The position numbers and the translations under genes were made by a program. The notes beneath the pieces are model-generated. The model was not told the origin of the DNA. It was given only the letters and a program-made list of their open reading frames with translations, and did no database searches. A stretch of DNA of 64,000 nt, taken from contig JAHNZQ020000001.1 in NCBI GenBank assembly GCA_019155205.2, forward strand, positions 95,096 to 159,095, in the 5' to 3' direction. Shown in pieces: positions 22,720-33,989 of the stretch (within the stretch, counting starts at the first letter, position 1; each line of letters starts with the position of its first letter). The DNA is from Gracilaria vermiculophylla (lineage: Eukaryota; Rhodophyta; Florideophyceae; Gracilariales; Gracilariaceae).

Positions 22720-23025
22720 ATGAAATATTTTATAGATGCTATCAAAAGCTACCACCGTGGGCAATTCTATAAAATTCAGGATTATTCAAATAGCCTGAGT
22801 GATTATCTTTTTTGGGAAGCTGGTGAATTCTATCTAGAACAAATTGACTAATAGAAAGTTTGTGGATAGCTTTTTTTTTCAGCTCTTAAATGATAGCTTA
22901 ACAAGAAAATTTTAAAAAAACAGGAAAGATTAGAGCGAAATCCAAAAAGTTATCCATTTTCAAAAATTATTGATAATTCTTATTTCGAAGCCTTTGATGA
23001 AGACCCTCAGATTGAACCAGGGTAG
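22720..23025 (+). pseudogene. Colicin-type immunity-like pseudogene
   Basis: Begins MKYFIDAIKSYHRGQFYKI, then SLSDYLFWEAGEFYLEQ, which lines up with AIKSYYHWQYYRI and SLSDCVFWKYRAFYLEEM of the protein at 33236-33682. Two stop codons follow, and the rest (asp-glu-rich FDEDPQIEPG region) is only seen after frame changes. A dead copy of the immunity family without a neighbouring toxin-like gene. Confidence 0.65.
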
Positions 23026-23400
23026 TACTCAATAACCAAAGCTCCATTACAGCAAATAGTGAAAAATCTGTTACCAAAAGCTTGGAAAAATTCTATTACT
23101 AAACTTAATTTATCTTTATCTTCATTATCGGGCTTTATTTTATCCTCTGAGAACCTATTCCAATTGGTAAATACGTTTCTATCTTTCTTGATCAGATAAT
23201 TTGTTAATATACTGAAATGTGGTATCCAACTTTCTATATCCAAGGGTTTGTTTGACATACTCAATACCTTTTTCCATAACTGTGTACTATAACCAATACG
23301 AAAGCTGTGGCTTGTAATATTAGGTTGACCAAGGGCCAAGTGTTTGGAGTTGTTCTACCTTTAAGGATAGTAGTTCATTTATGCGAACTACTTTTTTTAA
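23007..23400 (-). pseudogene. Tyrosine recombinase remnant
   Basis: Minus strand: VVRINELLSLKVEQLQTL (about 23400-23348) resembles box I with the first catalytic Arg, followed almost at once by ITSHSFRIGYSTQLWK (box II, H-x-x-R). The usual 80-100 residues between are absent, and no clear terminal tyrosine motif is seen. Plastid tyrC-like genes are known from heterokonts (recall). The open part is 23007-23339. Confidence 0.55.
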
Positions 23401-23401
23401 A

Positions 23402-24340
23402 TGGGAGAAATAACTTCATAAAAAATAATGAATTTCGAAGATATAAAATCTTTCTCAATAATTTTGTACTTGAGTAAATTATGAAACTCAGGAATAATTT
23501 CTTTTTTGATCTTTGCTTGAATATAATGACGTCGTTTTGCAAATGGATTGCGTTAAAATAAGTAAAGAAAATTGGGGTTAAATGAAAAGGATAGTCATCT
23601 TTCATTAAGGAATTTTAATAATCCAAGGTCCGCGTTTTGTTTCTTGAATAGCATTTACAACAGGAAAAAATAAAAATTGCCGAACGTTTCGATCAGCAAA
23701 TTTTTTTCTAAAAAGCGGTAAACTCTGGAATTGATTAAAAAATTATAAGAATTGCTGCCGTTGATAAGTATTTGCTTGGCAATTAACCGTTTTTATAAAA
23801 TCAAGAAGGCGAAATTGTACCGTACTATAAATTGGACCATTAACATTTTTTCCCTGAATATGTCCTAATAAAGGATGTAAATTGTAATAAACGGTAGAAT
23901 TGAATCTTTTTAGAAGTAGCTTAGCTTAAAAAATATTCAAAAAGTAACCAAGTGTTTTTGTGGCTTATTAGAATGAGTTCGTGAAAAAGAATTCAACCAA
24001 TCGGTAAAGCATGTTTCTAAAAAAATAGATTTCCAAAAATGCTTTAAGAAGCTCTTAGAAAGGTAATCTTCAAACTCTTGATACGAACCGTTGAATAGCA
24101 AAAAGTCGAAATATTGAGCCGGACGTTTTTTAATTTCAAGTTCGAATTTCAGAGCAGAATCTATAGAATTAAATCCATATCTAAAATATCTAAAAAAAAT
24201 TTCTGCAAATTCTAAAATCCGTCCAACTGAATTATGGATATTCAAAGTTAAAGAATCGAGATTTAAGTTTTGAACTAATAGAAACGGGTCTTGAAATTAT
24301 ACCACAGAACGTATCTTCTGAATTATTTTGAAAGGTTGAT
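23402..24340 (-). pseudogene. Plasmid Rep-like protein, C-terminal two thirds, broken
   Basis: Pieces in different frames read in family order: NSVGRILEFAEIFFRYFRYG and LKFELEIKKRPAQYFDFLLF, SYQEFEDYL, CFTDWLNSFSRT (24245-23937); YSTVQFRLLDFIKTVNCQ and TKRGPWIIKIP (about 23900-23600); YPFHLTPIFFTYF and a basic tail (to 23402). At least three frame changes or stops. It complements the N-terminal fragments at 5786-6037 and 40624-41150, so this is an integrated plasmid replication gene in decay. Confidence 0.55.
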
Positions 24341-24575
24341 TTCTAGGTCACGTATTCTGTATTGTAGTATCTCGACTTGCTTCGCTCTAGCCTAATAGAG
24401 AACATATCACCCTAAAAATCTAGTCTCGGAGACAGTTTAAAAGCCTCTAACAACATGACTTATGTACTTTTAGATTATCCGAAAATAAAATAGATTAATA
24501 TAATTGAATATCTAATTTTTTGATTTTTAGAATATGCTATGATAGGATACGATAAAAATTGTCTACTTTTATATT
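24341..24575. other. Leader region of bas1
   Basis: No gene. An extended -10 box (tgctatgat, near 24535-24543) lies about 35 bases before the bas1 start. Confidence 0.45.
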
Positions 24576-25187
24576 ATGTCAAATTTAATTCAAATTGGAA
24601 TAGGAGCACCAAATTTTATCGCTATAGGAGTTTATAAAAATCGATTAGGTAAAATTCGATTATCAGATTATCATGGAAAAAAATATGTGATTCTAGTTTT
24701 TTATCCGGCAAATTTTACTTCTGTTTCTTCTACAGAACTTATTAACTTAAGTGAAAGAGTGGGTGAATTTAGAAGATTATCTACTCAACTTATTGGAATT
24801 TCAGTTGATAGTCCATTTTCACATTTACATTACTTATTATCAAAACGAAGCCAAGGTGGTGTTGGACAATTAAATTATCCATTAGTTTCAGATTTAGACA
24901 AGATCATTACAAAAAATTATCAACTTTTAACAAAAGATGGTTTTGCTTCTCCAGGGCTCTTTATTATTGACAAAGAAGGTATAATTCAATATTATATGGT
25001 TAATAATTTGTTATGTGGTAGAAATATTAATGAATTACTAAGAATTTTAAAATCAGTTCAGTATTTAAAAGAAAATCCGGGTCAAGCATGTCCTGTTGAT
25101 TGGGAATCTAAAAATAATATTTTGTATTCACATCCTTTAAAATCAAAAATTTATTTTAAAAGGTTTTATTCCAATAAAAACAATTAA
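24576..25187 (+). CDS. bas1: Peroxiredoxin-like Bas1 (Ycf42) lacking the peroxidatic cysteine
   Basis: 203 residues with the AhpC/TSA 2-Cys peroxiredoxin fold. The active-site loop reads FYPANFTSVSSTEL: Ser51 stands where the family has the peroxidatic Cys, and Ser52 replaces the Pro. The C-terminal resolving-type Cys is kept (ACPVDW, Cys172). Without the peroxidatic Cys it should not reduce peroxides by the usual mechanism; a chaperone or structural role is possible. It precedes rpl35-rpl20 closely, in an operon. Confidence 0.85.
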   Translation: MSNLIQIGIGAPNFIAIGVYKNRLGKIRLSDYHGKKYVILVFYPANFTSVSSTELINLSERVGEFRRLSTQLIGISVDSPFSHLHYLLSKRSQGGVGQLNYPLVSDLDKIITKNYQLLTKDGFASPGLFIIDKEGIIQYYMVNNLLCGRNINELLRILKSVQYLKENPGQACPVDWESKNNILYSHPLKSKIYFKRFYSNKNN

Positions 25188-25193
25188 AATTCT

Positions 25194-25394
25194 ATGCCAA
25201 AACTAAAAACTCGCAAGTCAACTTTAAAACGATATAAAATTACAGGAAAAAATAATTTTTTACGACGCCATGCTTTTAAAGGGCACCTATTAATGAAAAA
25301 ATCAAACAAACAAAAACGAAAATTATCACAAATTATTTGTGTAAATATTCGTGATACAAAAGCAATTAAATTGATGTTACCTTACTATAAATAA
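25194..25394 (+). CDS. rpl35: 50S ribosomal protein L35
   Basis: 66 residues: MPKLKTRKSTLKRYKITG, then RRHAFKGHLLMKK, the standard bL35 pattern. Six bases after bas1 and six before rpl20. Confidence 0.96.
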   Translation: MPKLKTRKSTLKRYKITGKNNFLRRHAFKGHLLMKKSNKQKRKLSQIICVNIRDTKAIKLMLPYYK

Positions 25395-25400
25395 ACTAAA

Positions 25401-25745
25401 ATGGCTAGAGTTAAACGTGGGAATGTCGCTCGGAAGCGCCGTAATAAAATATTAGCACTTGCACGTGGCTATAAAGGTTCACACTCAACTTTATTTCGAG
25501 TAGCAAATCAACAAGTGATGAAAGCATTAAAATATTCGTATGTTGGACGAAAACAAAAGAAGAGAATTTTTCGAAAAATTTGGATCAGTCGGATAAATGC
25601 AGCAGCAAGATTGAACGGTTTATCCTATAGCCGATTAATCTATAGATTAAAAACATCTAATATTGATTTAAATAGAAAAATTTTAGCACAAATTGCCATT
25701 TGTGATTCATCAACATTTAAATTTTTGATTCAGTCTTCAAATTAG
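25401..25745 (+). CDS. rpl20: 50S ribosomal protein L20
   Basis: 114 residues: [20 protein letters not shown] and the C-terminal [17 protein letters not shown] typical of bL20, which binds 23S rRNA early in assembly. Paired with rpl35 as in bacteria. Confidence 0.97.
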   Translation: MARVKRGNVARKRRNKILALARGYKGSHSTLFRVANQQVMKALKYSYVGRKQKKRIFRKIWISRINAAARLNGLSYSRLIYRLKTSNIDLNRKILAQIAICDSSTFKFLIQSSN

Positions 25746-25834
25746 AGTGTTTGGGATTTGCAGAGTAAATCCCAACATTTAAAAACATTTCAACATACAC
25801 TTAAGTTTTAAAAAATAAAGATAAGAAATAAATC

Positions 25835-27346
25835 ATGGAAAGTCCCTTTTCAAAAGTTACAAACGAGATTACGGACTATTCGGGTTACTTCACCAGTGAA
25901 ACAGGCTGGAAAGCCACCGAAGCCAATGTTGGGTTTGCAAAGCCTTCAAGCACAAATATTAATTATGATTTAGAAAAATTAATTGAAAATTTACCAGTTT
26001 TTCTTCACGACTATCTTTACCAACATAAAAATAAAGATCAACTGATTGAAATTGTATTAGATTTAGGAAGAAGACCGGAAGCCAGGTTTCTAACGGGTAC
26101 TGAATTTTTGTCTCAAAAACTTATTTCTTGGCAAGATTTAGATTATATGACAAAACAAATTAGCAAATTTAGTAATGAAAATCGAGCTGGGATAGAACGA
26201 ACTCTTCATAGAATAAGTTGTATTCGAAATCGTCAATTTTTAATCACGGGTCTAACTTGTAGAGTTGGTAGAGCTATATTTGGAACTATTGCTATTATTC
26301 GTGATTTATTAGAATCTGAAAAGTCGATTTTAATATTAGGAAAACCCGGAGTAGGAAAAACAACCATAATTCGTGAGATAGCTAGAGTCTTAGCAGATGA
26401 ACTTGAAAAACGAGTCGTTATTATTGATACTTCGAATGAAATTGCTGGAGATAGCGATGTTCCTCACTCAGGGATTGGTCGTGCGCGACGAATGCAACTT
26501 GCTAAAACTGACTATCAACATCAAATTATGATTGAAGCTGTCGAGAACCATATGCCACAAGTTATAATAATTGATGAAATTGGAACTGAGCCTGAAGTTT
26601 TAGCCGCAAGAACCATTGCAGAAAAAGGGGTTCAGCTTGTTGGAACTACGCATGGGAATTGTTTAGAAAATTTGATTAAAAATCCTTCTTTAGCCGATTT
26701 AATGGGTGGTATACAATATGTTACGTTAAGTGATGAAGAAGCTAAACGAAGAGGTACTCAAAAAAGTATTTTAGAACGCAAAGCATCTTCAGCCTTTGAT
26801 ATTGTAATTGAAATTAATGAACAAAACTTTTGGACAATCCATGAAGATGTTGGGAATTCTGTAGATTTACTTTTACGAGGGACTTTTTTAATTAGACAGG
26901 CACGAGAAGCTTTTTTTTCAGAAAAAATTGAAATTAGAGGTTCATCCCCATCTTATCAGAATAGATTTAATATTTTTTCTAATAGAATAAAAAAACGAGG
27001 TTACCCATTTGCCAATCTAGGTTATTTCGCTAGTGAACCCCCAAAAACTAATTGGAGTTCTATAAATCAGATCGAAACATTGAAACTTTTAAGATTAAAT
27101 TCAAAAAAATTAATAATTTATTCTTACTCTTTATCAAATAATTTATTAAAAGAGGTTTTGTTACGGATGGATTTTAAATTTACTTTAACAAATGAGATTA
27201 AAAAAGCTAACTTAATTATTGGTTTTAAAAAACATTTAAAACAAAATTTTAAATTAATTCGTCTTGCGAAACAGAAAAATATTCCAATTTATTCTTTAAA
27301 TCAAATAAGTTTTTATCAATTAAATCGACTCAGTAAATTTATTTAA
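25835..27346 (+). CDS. ycf45: Ycf45 ATPase with repeat-derived insertions
   Basis: 503 residues. The core has Walker [10 protein letters not shown] (about 169-177), Walker [14 protein letters not shown] and [15 protein letters not shown], as in Ycf45 (single-stranded-nucleic-acid-type ATPases with R3H-like parts). Residues 16-33 ([10 protein letters not shown]...) and about 390-405 ([12 protein letters not shown]) are translated copies of the dispersed repeat, at the N-terminal tail and in the linker between the ATPase core and the C-terminal domain. Function unestablished. Confidence 0.88.
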   Translation: MESPFSKVTNEITDYSGYFTSETGWKATEANVGFAKPSSTNINYDLEKLIENLPVFLHDYLYQHKNKDQLIEIVLDLGRRPEARFLTGTEFLSQKLISWQDLDYMTKQISKFSNENRAGIERTLHRISCIRNRQFLITGLTCRVGRAIFGTIAIIRDLLESEKSILILGKPGVGKTTIIREIARVLADELEKRVVIIDTSNEIAGDSDVPHSGIGRARRMQLAKTDYQHQIMIEAVENHMPQVIIIDEIGTEPEVLAARTIAEKGVQLVGTTHGNCLENLIKNPSLADLMGGIQYVTLSDEEAKRRGTQKSILERKASSAFDIVIEINEQNFWTIHEDVGNSVDLLLRGTFLIRQAREAFFSEKIEIRGSSPSYQNRFNIFSNRIKKRGYPFANLGYFASEPPKTNWSSINQIETLKLLRLNSKKLIIYSYSLSNNLLKEVLLRMDFKFTLTNEIKKANLIIGFKKHLKQNFKLIRLAKQKNIPIYSLNQISFYQLNRLSKFI

Positions 27347-27402
27347 ATTCTCTCGAACTCAAGTAAACTTAGCTAGGTAAGTAAAATTATAACCTGAAAG
27401 GT

Positions 27403-27445
27403 TTGAGTATAATTAATAAAAATATTTTTATTAACTATACTCAAA
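27403..27445. terminator. Bidirectional hairpin between ycf45 and psaB
   Basis: Stem ttgagtataattaataaaaa / ttttattaactatactcaa with one mismatch, between convergent genes. Confidence 0.7.
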
Positions 27446-27487
27446 TGATAGTCTATCCTGGGCTAGCAACGATAGATTAATGAGTGA

Positions 27488-29689
27488 TTAGCCAAACTTA
27501 CCTGATGTTGAAGCAATTACAAATGCTGCATAAGTCAAAATATAGCCAACCGAGAAATGAACTAAGCCAACTAATCTAGCCTGAACAATCGATAGAGCCA
27601 CTGGTTTATCTCTCCAACGAATTAAATTTGCTAAAGGTGTTCGTTCATGAGCCCAAACTAATGTTTCAATTAATTCTTGCCAATAACCCCGCCATGAAAT
27701 TAAGAACATAAAACCGGTAGCCCAAATTAAATGACCGAATAAGAACATCCAAGCCCAAACGGATAAATTATTCATACCAAATGGATTATAACCGTTGATT
27801 AATGGTGAAGAGTTTAACCATAAATAATCTCGCAACCAACCCATAATATAGTTTGAAGATTCATCAAATTGACCTGGATTTCCACCCCAAATTGTCATAT
27901 GTTTCCAATGCCAGTAGAATGTAACCCATCCAATTGTATTTAACATCCAGAACATAGCTAAATAAAATGCGTCCCAAGCGGAAATATCACATGTACCACC
28001 ACGTCCTGGTCCATCACATGGGAAACTATAGCCAAAATCTTTTTTATCTGGCATTAATTTAGAACCACGAGCATCCAAAGCTCCTTTTACAAGAATTAAA
28101 GTAGTCGTATGTAAACCTAGGGCTATCGCATGATGAACTAAAAAATCGCCAGGACCAATTTTTAAAAATAAATCGTTCTTACTACTATTAATTGCTTCTA
28201 ACCAACCTGGTAACCAAATTTGATTACCGGCTATTGTTGCAGGATTTGTTGATGAAGATAATAAAGTATTAAATTCATATACTACTTTCCCTGAAGCTGC
28301 TTGAATATATTCAGCAAATAGAGGTTCGAATAAAATTTGTTTTTCTGGTTGTCCAAATGCAACCACCGTATCATTATGAATATATAAGCCTAATGTATGG
28401 AAACCTAAAAATAAACAAGCCCAACTTAAATGAGAAATAATAGCTTCTTTATGCTCTAACATTCTTGCTAAAACATTATTTTTATTTAATTCTGGGTCAT
28501 AATCACGAACAAAAAAAATAGCACCATGCGCAAAAGCGCCGACCATTAAAAATCCTGCGATATATTGATGGTGGGTATATAAAGCAGCTTCAGTTGTAAA
28601 ATCTTTTGATAAAAAAGCATATGGTGTAATAGCATACATATGCTGTGCAGTTAATGAAGTAGCCACACCTAAACAAGCTAGTGCTAAACCTAATTGCATA
28701 TGTAACGAATTTGTAATTGTCTCAAATAATCCAGTATGACCTTCTCCTAAACGACCACCTGGAGGTCTATGAGCATCTAAAATTTCTTTCATACTGTGAC
28801 CAATTCCAAAATTAGTTCTATACATATGACCTGCAACAATAAAAACTACCGCAATAGCTAATTGATGATGAGCAATATCACTTAACCATAACGATTGTGT
28901 TTGAGGATGGAACCCACCTAGGAATGTTAAAATAGCTGTGCCTGCCCCTTCTGAAGTTCCATATATATGCTCTACACTATCCGGATTTTCGGCATAAGCT
29001 GACCAATTTCCACTATAAAATGGTGCTAAACCATCTGGGTGTGGTGGAGTTGTTAAAAAATTATCCCAACCAACATGAACTCCACGTGAAGCAGGGATTG
29101 CAACATGAACAATGTGTCCAGTCCAAGCTAAAGAACTAACTCCTAATAAGCCAGATAGATGATGGTTTAATCGAGACTCATTATTTTTAAACCACGATAA
29201 ACTAGGTCGGAATTTGGGTTGTAAATGTAACCAACCTGCAAATAATAAAGCAGATGATAAGCATAGTAAGCCTAAAGATCCTACATATAATTCTTGATTT
29301 GTTCGGAATCCAATAGTATACCACCATTGATAAACTCCTGAAAATGCTATGTTAACTGGATATGTATTACCCTTACTAAATGCTTTAATAGCAGATTCAC
29401 CAAAATGTGGATCCCAAATAGAATGGGCAATTGGTTTTACTTTTAACGGATTACTAACCCATTTTTCAAAATTCCCTTGCCAAGCAACGTGAAATAAATT
29501 TCCTGCTGTCCACAAGAAAATAACAGCTAAATGACCGAAATGAGAAGCAAAAATTTTTTGATATAAATTTTCTTCCGTCATACCATCATGCGCTTCTAAA
29601 TCATGAGCAGTAGCAATACCATACCAAATTCTTCTCGTTGCTGGATCTTGTGCAAGGGCTTGGCTAAACTTTGGAAATTTAGTTGCCAT
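27488..29689 (-). CDS. psaB: Photosystem I P700 apoprotein A2
   Basis: 733 residues, 11 membrane helices. [18 protein letters not shown] supplies two Cys ligands of the F_X cluster. Pairs with PsaA as the PSI core. Downstream of psaA on the same strand with 244 bases between them (no gene seen there). Confidence 0.98.
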   Translation of the reverse strand: MATKFPKFSQALAQDPATRRIWYGIATAHDLEAHDGMTEENLYQKIFASHFGHLAVIFLWTAGNLFHVAWQGNFEKWVSNPLKVKPIAHSIWDPHFGESAIKAFSKGNTYPVNIAFSGVYQWWYTIGFRTNQELYVGSLGLLCLSSALLFAGWLHLQPKFRPSLSWFKNNESRLNHHLSGLLGVSSLAWTGHIVHVAIPASRGVHVGWDNFLTTPPHPDGLAPFYSGNWSAYAENPDSVEHIYGTSEGAGTAILTFLGGFHPQTQSLWLSDIAHHQLAIAVVFIVAGHMYRTNFGIGHSMKEILDAHRPPGGRLGEGHTGLFETITNSLHMQLGLALACLGVATSLTAQHMYAITPYAFLSKDFTTEAALYTHHQYIAGFLMVGAFAHGAIFFVRDYDPELNKNNVLARMLEHKEAIISHLSWACLFLGFHTLGLYIHNDTVVAFGQPEKQILFEPLFAEYIQAASGKVVYEFNTLLSSSTNPATIAGNQIWLPGWLEAINSSKNDLFLKIGPGDFLVHHAIALGLHTTTLILVKGALDARGSKLMPDKKDFGYSFPCDGPGRGGTCDISAWDAFYLAMFWMLNTIGWVTFYWHWKHMTIWGGNPGQFDESSNYIMGWLRDYLWLNSSPLINGYNPFGMNNLSVWAWMFLFGHLIWATGFMFLISWRGYWQELIETLVWAHERTPLANLIRWRDKPVALSIVQARLVGLVHFSVGYILTYAAFVIASTSGKFG

Positions 29690-29933
29690 AATTGTTAGAT
29701 GCCTTTTAATAAAAATTTTAATTAGTAATAAAAATTATTTTTTTTGAATTCTTTCAGAATATTATGAAAAATATTAGAAGTAGAATTTGTAAAACATGGA
29801 TAAAAACAAATAGAAAGAATCTAAAAAAAGTCTCTCTCTCTTTTTTGCTCTTTAGCAACTTAAAATTACTTCGTTTCAGGTTCTTTCGATTGAAACAGAT
29901 TAGAGATTAGAGATTTGGATTAAAGTTTTAACT

Positions 29934-32192
29934 TTAACTAATTGAGACAGCACGTGCTAAGAAGAATGACCACGTCGTTCCTATTCCACCTAATAAATAA
30001 TGTGCTAATCCAACAGCACGACCTTGAGTAATACTTAAGGCACGTGGTTGAATCGCAGGTGCAAAGTTTAATTTATTATGAGCCCATACAATTGATTCGA
30101 TTAATTCTTGCCAATATCCGCGGCCACTAAATAAGAACATTAGGCTGAATGCCCAAATAAAATGAGCTCCTAGGAAAATTAATCCATATGCTGATGAGGC
30201 AGATCCATACGATTGAATTACTTGTGATGCTTGTGACCATAAAAAATCACGTAACCAGCCATTAATTGTGATTGAGCTTTTAGCAAAGTTTCCGCCCGTA
30301 ATATGTGAAATGGCACCATCTGGAGTGATCGTTCCCCAAACATCCGATTGCATTTTCCAACTAAAATGAAAAATTACTACCGAAATTGAATTATACATCC
30401 AAAATAATCCTAAAAATACATGATCCCAGCTCGAACTTTGACATGTGCCACCACGTCCTGGACCATCACATGGGAATCTGAACCCTAAGTTTGATTTATC
30501 AGGAATTAGTTTTGAACTTCGTGCATATAGTACACCTTTCAGTAAAATTAAAACAGTTACGTGAATTGTAAAAGCATGAATATGATGAACCATAAAATCT
30601 GCAGTTCCTAATTGAATTGGCATCATTGCGATTCTTCCACCAACTTCTACAATGTCACCTCCAAAGGCATAGCTAGTTATTGCTAAAGCATTTGGGGCAG
30701 TTTTTTCCGGTGCTAACAAATGAATATTTTGAATCCATTGTGCAAAAATAGGTTGTAATTGAATTGCTTTATCTGAAAACATATCTTGTGGACGACCTAA
30801 AGCACGCATAGTATCATTATGAATATAGAAGCCAAATGCATGACAACCTAAAAAGATACAAACCCAATTTAAGTGTGATATAATCGCATCTCGGTGTCGT
30901 AACACACGATCTAATAGATTGTTATAGTTATTTGCCGGTGTATAATCACGAACCATAAAGATTGCTCCATGTGCAGCTCCACCAACTACACAAAAACCTC
31001 CAATCCACATGTGATGTGTAAATAAAGATAACTGAGTTGCATAATCAGTCGCGATGTAAGGGTATGGAGGCATCGCGTACATATGGTGTGCAACAATTAT
31101 ACTTAATGATCCCATCATTGCTAAATTAATCGCTAATTGAGCATGCCAAGAAGTCGTTAAAATTTCATATAAACCTTTGTGACCTTCACCTGTAAATGGT
31201 CCTTTATGAGCTTCTAAAATTTCCTTCATACTATGTCCAATTCCCCAGTTTGTACGATACATGTGACCTGCAATAATAAATAAAACAGCTAGAGCTAAAT
31301 GATGATGAGCTATATCACTTAACCATAATCCACCTGTTACTGGGTTTAAGCCCCCTTTGAAAGTTAAAAAATCTGAGTATTCACCCCATTTTCCACTAAA
31401 AAATGGTGTTAATCCTTTTGCGAAACTTGGATAAAGTTGACTCATTAACTCACGATTGATTAAAAATTCATGAGGTAAGGGAATCTCTTGAGGTGATACA
31501 CCTGCGTCTAGTAACTTGTTGATTGGTAGTGCAATATGAATTTGATGACCGGACCAAGATAAGCAACCTAAACCTAACAAACCAGCTAAATGATGGTTCA
31601 TCATTGACTCAGCATTTTGAAACCATTCTAATTTAGGTGCTGCTTTGTGATAATGAAACCACCCGGCAAATAACATAATTGCCGCCATTGCCAGTCCACC
31701 GATAGCAGTCCAGTAAAGCTCAACTTCGCTAGTAATACCTTCTGCACGCCACATTTGGAACCAACCAGAAGTTGTTTGAACCCCTTGGAAGTTACCCCCA
31801 ACATCACCGTTTAAAATTTCTTGACCAATAATAGGCCAAACAACCTGAGAACTTTGTTTGATATTAACCGGATCTGTTAACCAAGCTGAGTAATTTGAAA
31901 AATACGCACCATGAAAATGCATACCACTAATCCATAAAAAAATTACAGATAGTTGTCCAAAATGAGCACTAAAAATTTTACGAGAAACTTCTTCTAGGGA
32001 GCTAGTCTGACTGTCAAAGTCATGTGCGTCCGCATGTAAGTTCCAAATCCAAGTCGTTGTTTTCGGACCTTTTGCTAAGGTTCTAGAAAAATGACCTGGT
32101 TGTGCCCATTTTGCAAAATTGGTTTCGACTGCGTCTTTTTCAACAAAAATTTGTACATTTTTTGAACGACGATCAGTTGAGCTTATTGCCAT
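29934..32192 (-). CDS. psaA: Photosystem I P700 apoprotein A1
   Basis: 752 residues. [19 protein letters not shown] carries the other F_X Cys pair. It binds P700 with PsaB. A good ribosome site (aaaggaga) precedes the ATG, next to a dispersed repeat copy (tttacttcgctagcgaag). Confidence 0.98.
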   Translation of the reverse strand: MAISSTDRRSKNVQIFVEKDAVETNFAKWAQPGHFSRTLAKGPKTTTWIWNLHADAHDFDSQTSSLEEVSRKIFSAHFGQLSVIFLWISGMHFHGAYFSNYSAWLTDPVNIKQSSQVVWPIIGQEILNGDVGGNFQGVQTTSGWFQMWRAEGITSEVELYWTAIGGLAMAAIMLFAGWFHYHKAAPKLEWFQNAESMMNHHLAGLLGLGCLSWSGHQIHIALPINKLLDAGVSPQEIPLPHEFLINRELMSQLYPSFAKGLTPFFSGKWGEYSDFLTFKGGLNPVTGGLWLSDIAHHHLALAVLFIIAGHMYRTNWGIGHSMKEILEAHKGPFTGEGHKGLYEILTTSWHAQLAINLAMMGSLSIIVAHHMYAMPPYPYIATDYATQLSLFTHHMWIGGFCVVGGAAHGAIFMVRDYTPANNYNNLLDRVLRHRDAIISHLNWVCIFLGCHAFGFYIHNDTMRALGRPQDMFSDKAIQLQPIFAQWIQNIHLLAPEKTAPNALAITSYAFGGDIVEVGGRIAMMPIQLGTADFMVHHIHAFTIHVTVLILLKGVLYARSSKLIPDKSNLGFRFPCDGPGRGGTCQSSSWDHVFLGLFWMYNSISVVIFHFSWKMQSDVWGTITPDGAISHITGGNFAKSSITINGWLRDFLWSQASQVIQSYGSASSAYGLIFLGAHFIWAFSLMFLFSGRGYWQELIESIVWAHNKLNFAPAIQPRALSITQGRAVGLAHYLLGGIGTTWSFFLARAVSIS

Positions 32193-32395
32193 TAGTTTTC
32201 TCCTTTACTTCGCTAGCGAAGCAAATCGTCAAACAAATTCCGAAATAAGATTCCGGGATTTGGAGACAAAAATTTATGAAACTCTCATAAAAGACTAACA
32301 AATCTAGAATCTGTAACTTTTTAGCTTAAGATGTTAAGATGGAGCTTTTCACCCACTAAGCTTAGCTTTGATTAGTTATGAGTTTTCAATATCCT

Positions 32396-32425
32396 ATTAT
32401 ACATTTTTATTTTGATTATTGACAA
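32396..32425 (-). promoter_or_regulatory. psaA-psaB promoter
   Basis: Minus strand: -35 ttgtca (32425-32420), 18-base spacer, -10 tataat (32401-32396). This gives a leader of about 200 bases before psaA that contains a dispersed repeat. Confidence 0.6.
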
Positions 32426-32465
32426 ATTCCAGGTGAATTTAAAATGAATTTTTTATCGGACGAAA

Positions 32466-32705
32466 AATTTTAGTGGTCCAAGAAAATAATCAAGGGGACA
32501 ACATAGATTCAAATACTTTCTCAGAGACCTCTAAAATTGATTTTAAGGAACTTTCGGATAGTCAACAATAAATCTGCCCTCTGAGCAGTCTAAACCTCAA
32601 AATCAGCCTAATTTCACCACTTCCTCCGCTACGACGAGCGCCGTGTGTCGAAGCCCGGGCAAGATTACCGAACAGGAGAAGATAGAAATTATCAACAATT
32701 TAAAC
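32466..32705 (+). pseudogene. Repeated plasmid ORF, degraded C-terminal copy
   Basis: Contains the words tcagagacctctaaaattga, gaagcccgggcaagattacc and gaacaggagaagatagaaat shared with 61440-61700 and 59100-59280, then stops in AACCATAA just before the next gene. No long frame survives. Confidence 0.55.
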
Positions 32706-32712
32706 CATAATT

Positions 32713-33204
32713 ATGAAAAAATCTATTTTTAATTTAGCATTGACTAGTTTTTGCATAGTAACTTGGGTACTGCATCCTTGGCCATTTGATACATCTGTCG
32801 ATGATTTGAGAACTGACACGATTGAAAAAACTAAAACAGTTCGCGGAGGTTTTGATCCATACCAAAGTAAAGCAAAGAATAAAGCAAAGATTTTTAGAAA
32901 ACATTTTCTGGATTGGCCTCCACGAGTAGAGTATCAAAATCGTCAATTGGAATTTTTTCAATCTAATAGAAAAAAGATTCGAGAGGCAGAGAGGCTCAAT
33001 TTAAACTAGGATTTCAAATCAAAAATATTAACACCCAACGAAAAAGATGCAGTTGATTATTTTAATGGGACGGGGTTTTATAAATATTATCAAAATTTGA
33101 ACACCCATCCTAACCTTTATGACACTAGAGAAACATTTTTAAAGAAGATGCAAAATTCTGAAATCCGAAATAACTTCTTAAAAACTTACAACCGAACCAT
33201 TTAA
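32713..33204 (+). pseudogene. Unknown secreted-type protein with an in-frame amber stop
   Basis: The open part (32713-33009) begins with a signal-like MKKSIFNLALTSFCIVTWVL and a basic, proline-containing middle. After TAG (33007-33009) the same frame stays open for 64 more codons with sound protein-like composition (NEKDAVDYFNGTGFYKYYQN) and ends at TAA 33204. A single nonsense change thus splits a frame of about 163 residues. Not recognised. Confidence 0.55.
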
Positions 33205-33235
33205 TTCGATAATCACGAAATTAAGAAGTGTTTCA

Positions 33236-33682
33236 TTATTCTTCTATGAAATACTTCTCTACTCTCGTTAAGACATCCTTCACTATACGACGTAATTTAT
33301 CTTCGCTTACGAAGCTTGAATCACCAAGTTCAGGCTCGTCATCAAATCCTTCTAAAACGAAATAGAAGTCACTAATAATTTTTGAAAATTGATAACTATT
33401 TGGGTTTAGTTCTAATGTTTCTTGTTTTTTAAAATCTTTTTTTAAAAGCTTGGATTCTTCTTGGTCATTTAAGAGTTTAAAATAAAAGTGATCGAGGAAT
33501 TCCCTTCCCGTCAGTTCGTAAGACACAAATTTTTGCATTTCTTCCAAATAAAACGCACGATATTTCCAAAAAACACAATCGCTAAGGCTATCCGCGTAAT
33601 TCTTAATTCTATAATACTGCCAATGATAGTAACTTTTTATCGCATCTAAAAACCCTTTAATGGCAGTATTGTTAAGGTTCAT
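33236..33682 (-). CDS. Orphan colicin-type immunity-like protein
   Basis: 148 residues from the ATG of MNLNNTAIKGFLDAIKSYY (a TTG six codons up is less likely). FWKYRAFYLEEMQKFVSYEL, TGREFLDHFYF and LELNPNSYQFSKIISDFYFV follow the pattern of the locus A and B immunity proteins, with an acidic C-terminal region ending in VSEDKLRRIVKDVL. No toxin-like gene adjoins, so it may protect against a lost or external toxin. Confidence 0.6.
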   Translation of the reverse strand: MNLNNTAIKGFLDAIKSYYHWQYYRIKNYADSLSDCVFWKYRAFYLEEMQKFVSYELTGREFLDHFYFKLLNDQEESKLLKKDFKKQETLELNPNSYQFSKIISDFYFVLEGFDDEPELGDSSFVSEDKLRRIVKDVLTRVEKYFIEE

Positions 33683-33824
33683 TTTTTCTTCTTTTTCCAA
33701 TAAATGAGAATAAAAATCCCCAAGGAAGAAAAAAATTCAAGCGATTCAATAGATTGTTTCCGGTCTTTATTCAAAATTCAAAAAGGCAAATCGCATAATA
33801 TTTTTAAAAATTAATTTCATAACA

Positions 33825-33989
33825 TTATAAATCTGTATTAAAATCTGTAGGTTTAGCAGACCTTACCCAGTTAGCATTAGCAATTATATCTAACCTACCT
33901 TCATTATCATATTTTACATAGGTCCAGAAGTCACTACCGTCTACACCGCCATCGTGGTAAAACCCACAATCACCTGTTGTCATGTCCAT
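33825..33989 (-). other. Short acidic ORF, possible gene remnant
   Basis: 54 codons (start MDMTTGDCGFYHDGGVDGSD, with FWTYVKYDNEGRLDIIANAN) upstream of the orphan immunity gene. The composition is coherent and protein-like. It could be the last piece of the toxin-like gene that once belonged to that immunity gene, but no family was recognised. Confidence 0.35.
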
